A stretch of 16,258 nt of DNA, from contig LNEX01000127.1 in assembly GCA_001464165.1 (NCBI GenBank), positions 1 to 16,258 on the forward strand, given 5' to 3'. Position numbers and translations under genes: made by a program. Below, piece after piece: positions 1 through 9,429 of the stretch. The stretch is from a bacterium Ga0077546. GTDB taxonomy: Bacteria; Cyanobacteriota; Vampirovibrionia; Obscuribacterales; Obscuribacteraceae. The notes below the pieces were generated by a model. That model was not told where the DNA came from. It saw only the letters and a program-made list of their open reading frames with translations, and searched no databases. The number at the start of each line of letters is the position of its first letter. Position 1 is the first letter of the stretch.

Positions 1-3000
1 CTTCTAGACCTTGTTGAGCCGATTTCTCGTTCTCTTGGTCAATGTGATAGCGCTCCATCAACTCGCCTGGCAACATGATGGTGTCTTTTGGATCATCAAC
101 ACGAACCTTGCGTGTCATTTGTCTGACGATAACTTCGATGTGCTTATCGGCGATTTCTACACCCTGTGAACGGTATACAGACTGCACTTCGTCGACCAGA
201 TATTTCTGAGCCGCTTCGATGCCTCTTAAACGCACAATATCGTGTGGGTTAGGAGGACCGTCTGTCAAAGGCATACCGAGAGTGACGGGGTCGCCGTCTT
301 CAAGGATGATGTTGAGACCTTGAGGAATTGGAATTTCTTCCTCGGTACCATCACCAAAGACAATGTACAGTCTAGTTGTATCGTCTTCAGTAGCCAGTCT
401 TGCTTTACCTTCGCGCTCAGCGAGAATGGCAGCTTCTTTTGGCTTTCTTGCTTCTAGAACTTCTTCTACACGAGGAAGACCCTGAACGATGTCTCCAGTC
501 TTCTGACGTTCGAAGATCAGAGTAGCGAGCAAGTCGCCCCGTTGAACGAGGTTGCCGTCTTCGCACTGCAACTGAGTGTTGACCGAGATTAGATATGGAC
601 GACCTTTTCTCAGCACCACTTCAGCACCATCGACCGAGACTATTTGTCCCGATATAGAAGCACTAGAAGCCTTCGATAGTGGGTCACCGAAGCGAATCAA
701 ATCGCCTTCTTTCAAGTTACAAGTGCCTTTGATCTTCTGGTGCACTTGTTGCTCTTCAGTTACCAACAAGATTCTTCTTTCATCTGACTTGGAGAGTTGA
801 ACTCGAGCGTCAGTTCTAGTGAGAACTTGAGTAGTGGCAACAGCAGCCTTGGCGTCAATTATCTGACCGTGTTCAACAGACAATAGAGTGACGTTGAGAT
901 CTTGCTCACGGCGCAAGAGAATGTTCTCTTGCACAACGATATTGAGATCTTCACCCATTTCTACAATACCCTTGAGGGTTTGTAGATGGCCTTGCATTTG
1001 CAGAACCAGAGAAGTTCTAGTCAACTGCGCGCCTTGGATGTGTCTGACTTTTTCTCTGTCACGGAAGAGCAACTGAGTGACGGAACGTAGAGAGATTTTC
1101 TCGTCGGTGGCTTTGTGCTTGAACTTAGTTTCTCTAGGTTCAATCCAGTACTCTTCTACTGGACGAACGATGACGTAGCAGGAACCATCCTCTTTTTCGA
1201 AGAGGTTTACTAGCTTGCGTTCTTTGTATGTATAGCCTTCAACAATTTCAGTACCAGGCTCAACGATTTGACCTTCAGGCACTTTCACTTCTGATGGATC
1301 GCCAATTGGAACCAAGTCGCCTGGTCTGACGATTACTTCGTGGATGATGTCGTTATCAGCGATGATCTCGACAATACCTTCCATGTGAGCAAAGACGTCT
1401 TTAACAACTTCTTGGCCAGCTGTAACTGTTTCACCAGTTTCAGACATTTTCAGCGAGCTGTCTTTCGAGATGAAGTGTACTTCTTCAGGAACGAAGAGAA
1501 CTTTACCGGCTTTAGTGACAACACGGCGGTCATCGATTTCTACGCCATCGTAGATAATCTCCCCACCACAGCTGACAACGTTCAAGCCATCATCAACCAA
1601 TTCAGCAATAATCTTGCCGTTCTCTACAACTTCTTCGTTCACTACTTTAATAGCGAATGATTCTTTTTGTTTTTGAACGCGCCAGATATGACCTTTTTGA
1701 CCAGGCTCAAGCTTGGCATTGTTGGCACCGACGGAAGCAATGATGACATTCATCTCTTTGCCCTTGGTCAGTCTAACTTGCGATTTGGTCTTGCTGACTT
1801 TGACAGTTTCGGTTTCGATTTCGGGGCCGAATCTAACTTCACCACCATGTTCGGAAGTGATTTGAATTTCGGCCAATACATCGAGAGCGTTAACGTCTTG
1901 ACCATCTTTGACCACTACATGAGCGCCTGATGGCAAGTTGTATACGTCGCCTTCTAATACCCAAATGATACCGGCACGGTTAGCTGTTCTTGAGATGTTG
2001 CCTTGGCGGTCTCTCTTTTCATCAGCTTGGAAGTTCTGGAACATGATACGTCCAGAGATATCGGCGGTGATATCTTTGCTAGCGCGCTCAGTCAAGTTCT
2101 TCTTCGAACCTGGTGGATCGTACTCGGCAATAATTTGTCCGGCCACAACTTCCGACCCTGAAGGCAAGAAGAGTAAAGTTCCGACTGGCACTGGGAAAGA
2201 ATGCTCTTTCTCGCCAACCACAACTTTCATCACGCCATCACGGGTTGTTTGTTCCATAACATCACCGTAAGCGGTACGCATAGAACGGCTCTGGATCTTG
2301 AAGACCACAGTACCCTTAGCTGGAGCTTTAACTTGGTTACGGGACTTACCACCAGAAACGGCACCACCAGTGTGGAACGTTCTCATGGTTAGCTGTGTAC
2401 CAGGTTCACCGATTGACTGAGCGGCAATAATACCAATTGCTTCACCCTGGTCAACAGGACGGTGGCTAGTTAGAGCCCATCCGTAGCACTTCTGGCAAAC
2501 GCCGTATTGGCTTTCGCAAGTAAGCGGGCTGCGCACCATCACAACTTTGTTTGGCTTCTTCAGAGTCTTATCAAGAAGAGCTGCCTGCTTACGGCTGATC
2601 AATTCACCTGCGCGAACTAGAACTTCACCGGTTTCAGGATCAACTACATCAATAGATGCAGAGCGACCAAAGATTCTCTCTTGCAAGCTGACCAGGTCTT
2701 TGTCACCTTCAGCAATTGGTTGCATGAAGATGCCGCGCACTGTTCCGCAATCAGGCTCTCGCACAATTACGTCTTGGGCGACGTCAACTAGACGTCTGGT
2801 CAAGTAACCAGAGTCGGCTGTTTTTAGAGCGGTATCAACCAAGCCCTTTCTGGCGCCGTAGGAGGAGATGATGTATTCAGTAACGTTCAAGCCTTCACGG
2901 AAGTTAGACTTAATCGGCAAGTCGATGATCTGACCTTGAGAGTCAGCCATCAGGCCCCGCATTCCAACTAGCTGACGAACCTGGGAGATGTTACCTCTAG

Positions 3001-3409
3001 CTCCAGAGAAAGCCATCATATAGACAGGGTTCAAGCGATCGAAGTTATCTACAACTTCTTTGGTGAGCTGGTCGGTGGTAGCAGACCAGGTATCAATTAC
3101 TTTGTTATAGCGTTCGACTTCAGTAATATCGCCGCGCTCATAGCGACGTTGCGCTTCTTCGATTTCTTTTTCTGCAGCGGAAATCAAGCCTTTCTTGGCT
3201 TCCGGTACATCTAAGTCGTCAATTGAAACAGTTACGCCGGCTTTAGTTGCGAACTTAAAGCCGAGGTTCTTTAGTGAGTTGGCTAGTTCAGCTGTTCTGG
3301 CTGTACCGAATCTCTCATACACATCTGAAAGAAGATTGCCGAGCTTCTTCTTATCAACAGTTGTGTTGATGTATTCCATTGTTTCTTTCTTCTTATCGCC
3401 TGTGACCAT
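1..3409 (-). CDS. rpoC2: RNA polymerase subunit beta-double-prime (RpoC2), C-terminus cut off by window edge
   Basis: This is the C-terminal part of the split beta-prime subunit. It carries the bridge helix, trigger loop and jaw of the polymerase active site. The reading frame is open from an ATG at 3409 to the window edge, about 1136 codons, so the C-terminus lies outside. The second zinc site is C221, C298, C305 and C308, spaced like the E. coli beta-prime ligands. The trigger-loop motif GEPGTQLTMRTFHTGG starts at residue 334. The conserved GDIVQGLPRVEEVLEARKPK segment, which should follow closely, only begins at residue 972. The roughly 610 residues between contain repeated beta-rich segments typical of sandwich-barrel hybrid motif domains, as in cyanobacterial SI3. 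An AGAGGG element lies just upstream of the start, and a second in-frame ATG at 3379 is an alternative. The gene is third in the rpoB-rpoC1-rpoC2 operon, 61 bases after rpoC1. Confidence 0.96.
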   Translation of the reverse strand, partial: MVTGDKKKETMEYINTTVDKKKLGNLLSDVYERFGTARTAELANSLKNLGFKFATKAGVTVSIDDLDVPEAKKGLISAAEKEIEEAQRRYERGDITEVERYNKVIDTWSATTDQLTKEVVDNFDRLNPVYMMAFSGARGNISQVRQLVGMRGLMADSQGQIIDLPIKSNFREGLNVTEYIISSYGARKGLVDTALKTADSGYLTRRLVDVAQDVIVREPDCGTVRGIFMQPIAEGDKDLVSLQERIFGRSASIDVVDPETGEVLVRAGELISRKQAALLDKTLKKPNKVVMVRSPLTCESQYGVCQKCYGWALTSHRPVDQGEAIGIIAAQSIGEPGTQLTMRTFHTGGAVSGGKSRNQVKAPAKGTVVFKIQSRSMRTAYGDVMEQTTRDGVMKVVVGEKEHSFPVPVGTLLFLPSGSEVVAGQIIAEYDPPGSKKNLTERASKDITADISGRIMFQNFQADEKRDRQGNISRTANRAGIIWVLEGDVYNLPSGAHVVVKDGQDVNALDVLAEIQITSEHGGEVRFGPEIETETVKVSKTKSQVRLTKGKEMNVIIASVGANNAKLEPGQKGHIWRVQKQKESFAIKVVNEEVVENGKIIAELVDDGLNVVSCGGEIIYDGVEIDDRRVVTKAGKVLFVPEEVHFISKDSSLKMSETGETVTAGQEVVKDVFAHMEGIVEIIADNDIIHEVIVRPGDLVPIGDPSEVKVPEGQIVEPGTEIVEGYTYKERKLVNLFEKEDGSCYVIVRPVEEYWIEPRETKFKHKATDEKISLRSVTQLLFRDREKVRHIQGAQLTRTSLVLQMQGHLQTLKGIVEMGEDLNIVVQENILLRREQDLNVTLLSVEHGQIIDAKAAVATTQVLTRTDARVQLSKSDERRILLVTEEQQVHQKIKGTCNLKEGDLIRFGDPLSKASSASISGQIVSVDGAEVVLRKGRPYLISVNTQLQCEDGNLVQRGDLLATLIFERQKTGDIVQGLPRVEEVLEARKPKEAAILAEREGKARLATEDDTTRLYIVFGDGTEEEIPIPQGLNIILEDGDPVTLGMPLTDGPPNPHDIVRLRGIEAAQKYLVDEVQSVYRSQGVEIADKHIEVIVRQMTRKVRVDDPKDTIMLPGELMERYHIDQENEKSAQQGLE

Positions 3410-3418
3410 TGGACCCTC

Positions 3419-3442
3419 TTTAGATAAAGAATTTAGATAAAG
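3419..3442. repeat. 11-bp direct repeat in the rpoC1-rpoC2 gap
   Basis: The sequence TTTAGATAAAG occurs at 3419-3429 and again at 3432-3442 (plus-strand reading), separated by two bases. It lies directly upstream of the rpoC2 ribosome binding site, inside the operon. It may be a small local duplication or a site for a protein or RNase. No function is known to me. Confidence 0.6.
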
Positions 3443-3470
3443 GTTGATGCTGTTGGTGCTCTACCAGTCT

Positions 3471-5270
3471 TTAGTTAACAACCAGAATTGCTTCACGCAC
3501 AACTTCATTGAAGATGACGCGACCAGGAGTTGTCTCAACCATTTTGCCGTCCACATCGCGTACTTTGATTTTGGCGTGAAGGTCAAGAATTCCGGCTTCA
3601 TAAGCTGATCTTGCATCAGCCAAAGAGACGAATCTCATGCCTGCGCCGCGGCACACTTTAGGATCATCACTGCCTGGCTTTTCAATGGTGAGGTAATAAA
3701 TACCAAGCACCATGGCTTGCGTAGGTGTGATTGTTGGTCGGCCAGTAGCAGGAAGTAAGGTGTTGTTCGAAGCAAGCATAAGCATGTGAGCCTCTGCTTG
3801 AGCTTCAACAGACAATGGAACGTGCACGGCCATTTGGTCACCGTCGAAGTCGGCGTTGAAGGCCGAACATACAAGCGGGTGCAATTGGATAGCGCGACCT
3901 TCGACCAATACAGGTTCGAAAGCTTGAATACCGAGTCTGTGCAGTGTGGGAGCGCGGTTCAAGAGTACTGGGTGACCTTGAATAACTTCTTCAAGAATTT
4001 CCCAGACAATTGCTGAGCCCTTTTCAATTTGTTTCTTAGCCGATTTGATGTTCTGAACAATCTGTCTTTCGATTAGCTTGTTGATCACAAATGGCTTGAA
4101 GAGTTCTAAGGCCATTTCTCTAGGCAAGCCGCACTGGTGAAGCTTTAGAGTAGGACCAACAACGATTACAGAACGTCCGGAATAGTCAACCCGTTTACCG
4201 AGCAAGTTCTGACGGAAGCGACCTTGCTTACCTTCAATAATGTTAGATAGTGACTTCAGTGGACGGTTGTTAGGACCAACCACCACGCGGCCACGTCTGC
4301 CGTTATCGATCAAAGCATCAACAGCTTCTTGCAACATGCGCTTTTCGTTGCGCACGATGATTTCAGGAGCGCCCATTTCGAGCAAACGAGCAAGACGGTT
4401 ATTGCGGTTAATAACCCGTCTATATAGATCGTTCAAATCTGATGTAGCGAAACGGCCACCATCGAGTTGCACCATCGGGCGCAAATCGGGAGGAGTAACT
4501 GGTAGATTGTCGAGCACAACCCAGGTTGGGTCAGTGTGCGAATTTACCAATGCTTCAACCAAACGCAAGCGTTTGATGATTTTGGCTCTCTTCTGTTGGG
4601 AGCCGCCGGCGCCAGCCAGTTCTTCACGAAGTTGCTTAGATAGTTCTTTCAAACCAGGAAGCTCTAACAACCGACCGCGATCGTCTTTATTGTCAGGGCG
4701 CTCATATTGAGGTCTGGCGATATCGAACAAAAGCTGTTTGACAGCCTCTGCGCCGATACCAACGTCGAACTGCATGTTAGGGTCTTCTAAAAGCTTCTCA
4801 TATTCGTCTTCAGCGAGAAGTTGATTCTTGTGCAAGTCGGGCGAGTTGCCTTGGTTGGTTACGGCATAAGCATTGAAGTAAACAACTTGTTCTAGATCGC
4901 GCAATGGCAAATCGAGAAGCAAGCCGATATAACTTGGAATACCTTTGAGGAACCAAATGTGAGTCACTGGAGAAGCCAGTTTGATGTGGCCCATGCGGTG
5001 ACGACGAACTTTAGAATCGGTCACTTCAACGCCGCAACGTTCGCAAGTGATACCGCGGTGTCTTACACGTTTGTATTTACCGCAGTAGCATTCCCAGTCT
5101 TTTGATGGTCCAAAAATGCGCTCGCAGAACAAGCCGTCTTTCTCTGGTTTGAGAGTACGGTAGTTAATGGTCTCAGGCTTGGTTACTTCGCCATGTGACC
5201 AGCTGAGGATACGCTCAGGTGAGGCGATCCCAATTTTGATGTAGTCAAAGCGGTCAATACTCGTAGTCAT
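3471..5270 (-). CDS. rpoC1: RNA polymerase subunit gamma (RpoC1)
   Basis: This is the N-terminal part of the split beta-prime subunit (599 aa, close to the roughly 620 aa usual in cyanobacteria). It provides the clamp, the DNA-binding zinc ribbon and the catalytic magnesium site of the polymerase. The N-terminal zinc site is C61, C63, C76 and C79. The invariant catalytic motif NADFDGDQ is at residues 472-479, with D474, D476 and D478 holding the Mg2+. The rudder and lid region (for example [13 protein letters not shown] near 358-370) is intact. Translation starts at ATG 5270, with a GAGAGGA element about 11 bases upstream. The gap to rpoB is 39 bases and to rpoC2 61 bases, which fits one operon. 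The protein ends cleanly with a stop after LVVN and rpoC2 has its own start, so the split is a real gene boundary and not a sequencing frameshift. Confidence 0.97.
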   Translation of the reverse strand: MTTSIDRFDYIKIGIASPERILSWSHGEVTKPETINYRTLKPEKDGLFCERIFGPSKDWECYCGKYKRVRHRGITCERCGVEVTDSKVRRHRMGHIKLASPVTHIWFLKGIPSYIGLLLDLPLRDLEQVVYFNAYAVTNQGNSPDLHKNQLLAEDEYEKLLEDPNMQFDVGIGAEAVKQLLFDIARPQYERPDNKDDRGRLLELPGLKELSKQLREELAGAGGSQQKRAKIIKRLRLVEALVNSHTDPTWVVLDNLPVTPPDLRPMVQLDGGRFATSDLNDLYRRVINRNNRLARLLEMGAPEIIVRNEKRMLQEAVDALIDNGRRGRVVVGPNNRPLKSLSNIIEGKQGRFRQNLLGKRVDYSGRSVIVVGPTLKLHQCGLPREMALELFKPFVINKLIERQIVQNIKSAKKQIEKGSAIVWEILEEVIQGHPVLLNRAPTLHRLGIQAFEPVLVEGRAIQLHPLVCSAFNADFDGDQMAVHVPLSVEAQAEAHMLMLASNNTLLPATGRPTITPTQAMVLGIYYLTIEKPGSDDPKVCRGAGMRFVSLADARSAYEAGILDLHAKIKVRDVDGKMVETTPGRVIFNEVVREAILVVN

Positions 5271-5309
5271 TTTAGATGACAGTCCTCTCTTTGAATTAGT
5301 TAGGCTTGA

Positions 5310-8300
5310 TTAGGCGTCGTCAGAGTCGTCAATCAGATCATCGGCTTCAGAATCAGCATCTACTGAAAAGTCTGGTGCTTCGATAGCTCCGATTAAGGCT
5401 TCAACTATTGGAATGCTAGGAGTGAGTACGTCAACGACACCTTCATAAGAGTCGCCAACAACTTCGTTGTCTCCGTCTTCCACTAGCTCGTCAGGGTCTG
5501 CAGTTGCCACAGCCGAAGCTGGGATAGCAGTCTGGCGTGAAAGCTCCGCAAGTTCTGATTCGAGGCCAATCTCGCCAAACGGACTGAGTCTTCTCAGACC
5601 GCGTGGACGTACTTCCTCAACTTCTGTCATCAAGTCAACTTCAACTTCTTGGCCTTCGCGAGTACGCTTGGCCACAGAAACGTCAAGACCGATAGATTGA
5701 AGTTCGCGCACGAGCACTTTGAACGACTCAGGAATACCAGGACGTCTCAGGTTTTCACCCTTAACGATTGATTCGTAAGCCTTAGAGCGACCGTTTACGT
5801 CATCTGACTTAATGGTGAGCATCTCTTGTAGTGAGTAGCCGGCGCCGAAAGCTTCAAGAGCCCAGCATTCCATTTCTCCGAGACGCTGACCACCAAACTG
5901 CGCTTTACCACCCAGCGGCTGCTGAGTAACCAAGCTGTAAGGGCCAGTTGAACGAGCGTGAATCTTGTCGTCTACAAGGTGAACAAGTTTCATCATGTAG
6001 ATTTTGCCGACAGAAACAGGATTTTCGAAAGCATCACCAGAGCGGCCGTCATAGAGAGTGACTTTACCGTCATCTCCAATCCAGTCGAAGCCAGTCATAG
6101 CTTTGCCTTTAACTACTTCACGGTGAACAGTCATCGATGAAGCTTCTTTTTCATACATTTCATCGAATGGTGGCACTTCGTAGCGCTGGTTGGTGAGCAT
6201 TGCTGCCAAGCCAAGCAGAGTTTCGAAAGTTTGACCAACGTTCATACGAGAAGGTACGCCCAGTGGATTCAATACGATGTCTACTGGTGTGCCGTCTGGC
6301 AAGAAAGGCATGTCTTCGGTTGGCAGAATCTTAGCGACGATACCTTTGTTACCGTGACGTCCGGCTACTTTGTCGCCCACAGAAACCTTACGTTTCTGAG
6401 CGATATAGACGCGCACGACTTTGTTAGCAACAGGAGGAAGTTCATCGCCTTTTTCGCGGTCAAAGACTTTAACGTCTACAACCCGGCCGCCTTCGCCGTG
6501 TGGAACTCTAAGTGAGTTATCACGAACGTCGCGTGCTTTTTCGCCGAAGATGGCGCGCAGAAGTTTCTCTTCTGGTGGGTGTTCAGATTCACCTTTAGGA
6601 GTGATCTTGCCGACCAGAATGTCATCTGGATAGACTCTTGAACCGATGCGGACGATGCCATTTTCATCAAGGTGACGAAGAGATTCTTCAGAGACGTTCG
6701 GAACTTCTCTAGTGATTTCTTCAGGACCAAGTTTGGTGGAACGAGCGTCGATTTCGAGTTTTTCAATGTGGATAGAAGTCAAAACGTCTTCAAAGACAAG
6801 GCGCTGGCTGATCAAGATGGCATCTTCAAAGTTGTAGCCTTCCCATGGCATAAAGGCCACGAGCAAGTTACGACCTACGGAGAGCTCACCAGAATTAGTG
6901 GCAGCACCGTCAGCAATGACATCACCAGGCTTGCAGTGGTCGCCCACACGCAAGATTGGTTTCTGGTTCAAACAAGTATCTTGGTTTGAACGCTGGAACT
7001 TGGCTAATCTGTATTTGACTAGGCGCTTGTCTTTGGTGCGAACGTGTATAGATGTAGCTGAAACATATTCGGCCACGCCTTCCACATCGGCCACAATCAC
7101 CATGCCTGAATCTCGAGCTGATTGACGCTCGATACCAGTTGTCACTAGTGGACGCTCAGTACGTACCAGAGGTACAGACTGACGTTGCATGTTTGAACCC
7201 ATCAAAGCGCGGTTAGCGTCATCGTGCTCAAGGAATGGAATTAAGGCCGTTCCCACTGACACAATTTGAATCGGGCTAACGCCAACATAGTCAACTTGCT
7301 CTGGTCCAGTCTCAATGAACTCTGCGCGATAACGCACAGGAACTAGAGGATGAACGAAAGTACCGTCATCGTTAACAGGCGCATCACCTGGAGCCACTCT
7401 GAAGTTATCTTCTTCGTCAGCTGTCAGGTAGTGAATCTGGTCGGTAACAAGACCGCCTTCAACACGGCGATAAGGAGTTTCGATGAAACCATAAGCATTA
7501 ACACGGGCATGAGTCGCTAGCGAACCAATCAGACCAGCGTTAGGACCTTCAGGAGTTTCTACAGGACAAATACGTCCGTAATGGCTCGGGTGAATGTCTC
7601 GAACGGCAAAGCCGGCTCTTTCTCTCGACAAACCACCAGGTCCTAGGGCTGAAAGTCTGCGCTTGTGCGTCAATTCAGCGAGAGGATTGGTTTGGTCCAT
7701 GAACTGAGACAACTGCGAAGATCCGAAGAATTCGCGGATGGCTGCGACCAATGGCTTGGTGTTGAGCAAGTTAGCTGGGGTGAGAGTATCGGCGTCTTGC
7801 AAAGTCATGCGCTCGCGCACAATTCTCTCAAGGCGAGTAAGACCGATTCTGAATTGGTTCTGGAGTAGCTCACCAACTGATCTAATACGACGGTTGCCGA
7901 GGTGGTCGATATCATCCACGTGACCTTCATCATAGTGAAGACCAATGAGGTAATCGACTGCAGCAACGATGTCTTCTCTAGTCAGTGTGCGCTGAGCTTC
8001 TGGCACAGACAAGCTGAGCTTCTTATTCAACTTATAGCGACCAACGCGACCAAGGTCATAACGTTTGTCATCGAAGAAGCGGCTGTCAAGAATGCTTTGA
8101 CCACCAGCAACCGAGGGCGGGTCACCTGGGCGAAGTTTGCGATAGACTTCGATTAACGAATCTTCACGAGTTTTGTTGGAATCTTTATCAAGAGTTTTCT
8201 TGAGGAATTCTTTGTGACGGAAAATACCTTCCATTTCACTATCTGAATAACCCAGGGCTCTCAAGAGGGTAGTGGCTGGAAGTTTTCTATTTTTATCTAT

Positions 8301-8855
8301 CTTTACATAGATGATGTCGTTGACATCAGTTTCAAACTTCAGCCAAGCGCCACGGTTAGGTATAAGGGTTGCCGAGAAGGTTCTCTTACCGTTGGTGTCG
8401 ACTTCCCTTTTATAGTAGATGCCAGGGGAGCGGACGATCTGAGAAACGATTACACGCTCAGCGCCATTAATAATGAAGGTACCGCGGTCGGTCATCATTG
8501 GAATGTCGCCGACGTAGATCTCTTGCTCTTTTATTTCACCCATCTCGCGGTTGACAAGACGCATTTGAATACGCAGCTTCTTGGTGTAGCTGGCATCTAG
8601 GGCCCTTGCATCTTCAGGAGTCTTGGGCTTGTTAGGCTCAGTGTGATCCTCAAAATTGTAATTAGTCAGGAAGTGGAGCTCCAACCTTCCTGTGTAGTCC
8701 TTGATAGGACTGAAAGCCCGCAGTTCCTCTGCTAGACCTTCTTCGATAAACCATTTGAACGAACTTTTCTGAATTTCAGCGAGATCAGGTAAATCCGCGA
8801 TGCGCGAACTTCCCGCCCCGAAGGTTCGGACGCGCTCAGACAACTCTAAAGCCAT
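5310..8855 (-). CDS. rpoB: RNA polymerase subunit beta (RpoB)
   Basis: This is the beta subunit of RNA polymerase (1181 aa), forming half of the active-site cleft and the rifampicin pocket. Rif cluster I is at residues 378-404. Q384, D387, H397, R400, S402 and L404 match the wild-type E. coli residues Q513, D516, H526, R529, S531 and L533, so a rifampicin-sensitive enzyme is expected. The one change I see in the cluster is T389 where E. coli has N518. The NFEDAI motif (675-680), [10 protein letters not shown] (829-838) and [18 protein letters not shown] (979-996) are intact. After [19 protein letters not shown], near where E. coli beta ends, there are about 120 more residues. They include VEVDLM, also remembered from cyanobacterial RpoB, and a strongly acidic tail ending [10 protein letters not shown]. 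The start is ATG 8855 with AGAGGT 6-7 bases upstream. It is the first gene of the operon. Confidence 0.98.
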   Translation of the reverse strand: MALELSERVRTFGAGSSRIADLPDLAEIQKSSFKWFIEEGLAEELRAFSPIKDYTGRLELHFLTNYNFEDHTEPNKPKTPEDARALDASYTKKLRIQMRLVNREMGEIKEQEIYVGDIPMMTDRGTFIINGAERVIVSQIVRSPGIYYKREVDTNGKRTFSATLIPNRGAWLKFETDVNDIIYVKIDKNRKLPATTLLRALGYSDSEMEGIFRHKEFLKKTLDKDSNKTREDSLIEVYRKLRPGDPPSVAGGQSILDSRFFDDKRYDLGRVGRYKLNKKLSLSVPEAQRTLTREDIVAAVDYLIGLHYDEGHVDDIDHLGNRRIRSVGELLQNQFRIGLTRLERIVRERMTLQDADTLTPANLLNTKPLVAAIREFFGSSQLSQFMDQTNPLAELTHKRRLSALGPGGLSRERAGFAVRDIHPSHYGRICPVETPEGPNAGLIGSLATHARVNAYGFIETPYRRVEGGLVTDQIHYLTADEEDNFRVAPGDAPVNDDGTFVHPLVPVRYRAEFIETGPEQVDYVGVSPIQIVSVGTALIPFLEHDDANRALMGSNMQRQSVPLVRTERPLVTTGIERQSARDSGMVIVADVEGVAEYVSATSIHVRTKDKRLVKYRLAKFQRSNQDTCLNQKPILRVGDHCKPGDVIADGAATNSGELSVGRNLLVAFMPWEGYNFEDAILISQRLVFEDVLTSIHIEKLEIDARSTKLGPEEITREVPNVSEESLRHLDENGIVRIGSRVYPDDILVGKITPKGESEHPPEEKLLRAIFGEKARDVRDNSLRVPHGEGGRVVDVKVFDREKGDELPPVANKVVRVYIAQKRKVSVGDKVAGRHGNKGIVAKILPTEDMPFLPDGTPVDIVLNPLGVPSRMNVGQTFETLLGLAAMLTNQRYEVPPFDEMYEKEASSMTVHREVVKGKAMTGFDWIGDDGKVTLYDGRSGDAFENPVSVGKIYMMKLVHLVDDKIHARSTGPYSLVTQQPLGGKAQFGGQRLGEMECWALEAFGAGYSLQEMLTIKSDDVNGRSKAYESIVKGENLRRPGIPESFKVLVRELQSIGLDVSVAKRTREGQEVEVDLMTEVEEVRPRGLRRLSPFGEIGLESELAELSRQTAIPASAVATADPDELVEDGDNEVVGDSYEGVVDVLTPSIPIVEALIGAIEAPDFSVDADSEADDLIDDSDDA

Positions 8856-8881
8856 CGGTTACCTCTGTTGAGTGGCTGCTC

Positions 8882-8897
8882 ATATGCAAAAGCATAT
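8882..8897 (-). promoter_or_regulatory. Hairpin in the rpoB leader, near the start codon
   Basis: ATATGC and GCATAT form a perfect 6-bp stem with a TTTT loop in the rpoB leader RNA, ending about 26 bases before the start codon. It has no U-tract, so it is not a simple terminator. It could influence translation or RNA stability, which is inference only. Confidence 0.45.
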
Positions 8898-8911
8898 CTG
8901 TGCACGAAACC

Positions 8912-8932
8912 GCAGTTGCCGAGGGCAATTGC
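8912..8932 (-). promoter_or_regulatory. Second hairpin in the rpoB leader
   Basis: Read on the minus strand, GCAATTGCC and GGCAACTGC pair over nine positions with one mismatch around a CTC loop. It begins about ten bases after the predicted transcription start. Together with the hairpin at 8882-8897 it makes the short leader highly structured, which suggests leader-based control of the rpo operon. Confidence 0.45.
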
Positions 8933-8947
8933 AGGCACAGGGATGGA

Positions 8948-8977
8948 ACTATACGTATCTATCTATAATATTGTCAA
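8948..8977 (-). promoter_or_regulatory. Probable sigma70-type promoter of the rpoBC1C2 operon
   Basis: On the minus strand a perfect TTGACA (8972-8977) is followed after 18 bases by TATAGT (8948-8953), five of six matches to the -10 consensus. Transcription would start near 8941 and give a leader of about 85 bases before rpoB. The match is read from sequence; activity is inferred. Confidence 0.7.
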
Positions 8978-9193
8978 TGCAAATGTAGGGAACTGTGACG
9001 ATCTCGGGCTCCTTACAACCCTTATTAGAAGTTTTACACGATCCCCAATCGACTGGCCCGATGAGCCATAGCGAATCTTGATAAAATTTCATTAATATCT
9101 TTTGTTTTTCTTAATGACTATGAAACTTACCTAAGTTACCAAGATCGGCAGTTCACCCAGGTTTGGATGAAATAGGGTAAATTGATAGGGTCG
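8978..9193. other. AT-rich divergent intergenic region without a recognisable gene
   Basis: Between the rpoB promoter and the selenocysteine tRNA I see no coding sequence with plausible start and composition. The middle (about 9070-9130) is AT-rich with T-runs. It should contain the plus-strand promoter of the tRNA, but no convincing pair of -35 and -10 boxes can be picked. Confidence 0.5.
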
Positions 9194-9194
9194 C

Positions 9195-9290
9195 GGGGAT
9201 GGAGCATCGCTGGTGTGGTGTGCGGTCTTCAAAATCGTTGCGGGGTAGATTTACGCTGCCCTGGGTGGGTTCGATTCCCACGCATCCCCG
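9195..9290 (+). tRNA. selC: Selenocysteine tRNA (anticodon UCA)
   Basis: The RNA inserts selenocysteine at UGA codons with SelB; it is charged with serine and converted by SelA. All tRNA-Sec hallmarks can be drawn. The anticodon loop is CTTCAAA (9227-9233) with anticodon TCA at 9229-9231. The D arm is long (six to seven pairs, 9204-9210 with 9215-9221) and closed by a 4-base TGGT loop. The variable arm is large, with a 7-bp stem (9242-9248 with 9256-9262). The T arm has five pairs and loop TTCGATT (9270-9276). The acceptor pairs 9195-9201 with 9283-9289, and G9290 is the discriminator. The eighth acceptor pair expected in bacterial tRNA-Sec would be G9202-G9282, a mismatch; alternatively C9194 pairs with G9290. 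The CCA end is not encoded. No selA, selB, selD or selenoprotein gene is in the window. Confidence 0.93.
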
Positions 9291-9319
9291 AATTCTAGTA
9301 GCTTTGCGCCACCATCTGT

Positions 9320-9347
9320 AGCACCGCTTTTTTGTCAAAGCAGTGCT
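9320..9347 (+). terminator. Hairpin downstream of tRNA-Sec, possible terminator
   Basis: AGCACCGCTTT and AAAGCAGTGCT form an 11-bp stem with one mismatch around a 6-base loop, starting 30 bases after the tRNA end. The position suits transcript ending or 3' processing. There is no U-run after the stem, so a classical Rho-independent terminator is uncertain. Confidence 0.35.
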
Positions 9348-9401
9348 GATAAACGCGATCGTATTTGCCTCATGACTACTCAGATACTGACTATTGGGGT
9401 C

Positions 9402-9429
9402 TTTACAAAGCTTTCAAAGTTCTCATAAT
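9402..9429 (+). promoter_or_regulatory. Probable promoter of the Xer recombinase gene
   Basis: TTTACA (9402-9407, five of six matches) and CATAAT (9424-9429, five of six) are separated by 16 bases. Transcription would start near 9436, inside the palindrome at 9429-9458, leaving a leader of about 44 bases. Confidence 0.5.

Noticed and set aside
3471..3473. rpoC1/rpoC2 split as a sequencing error or pseudogene
   Set aside because: There is a 61-base gap, a fresh start with its own upstream element, and the split point agrees with the known cyanobacterial gene arrangement.
9156..9163. Eight-base complement (CACCCAGG) upstream of the tRNA to CCTGGGTG in its variable/T-arm region
   Set aside because: It is short enough to be chance, and no second element supports a leader-tRNA pairing.
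9153..9338. Minus-strand open frame covering the tRNA-Sec gene
   Set aside because: It is fully explained by the tRNA on the other strand and resembles no protein.
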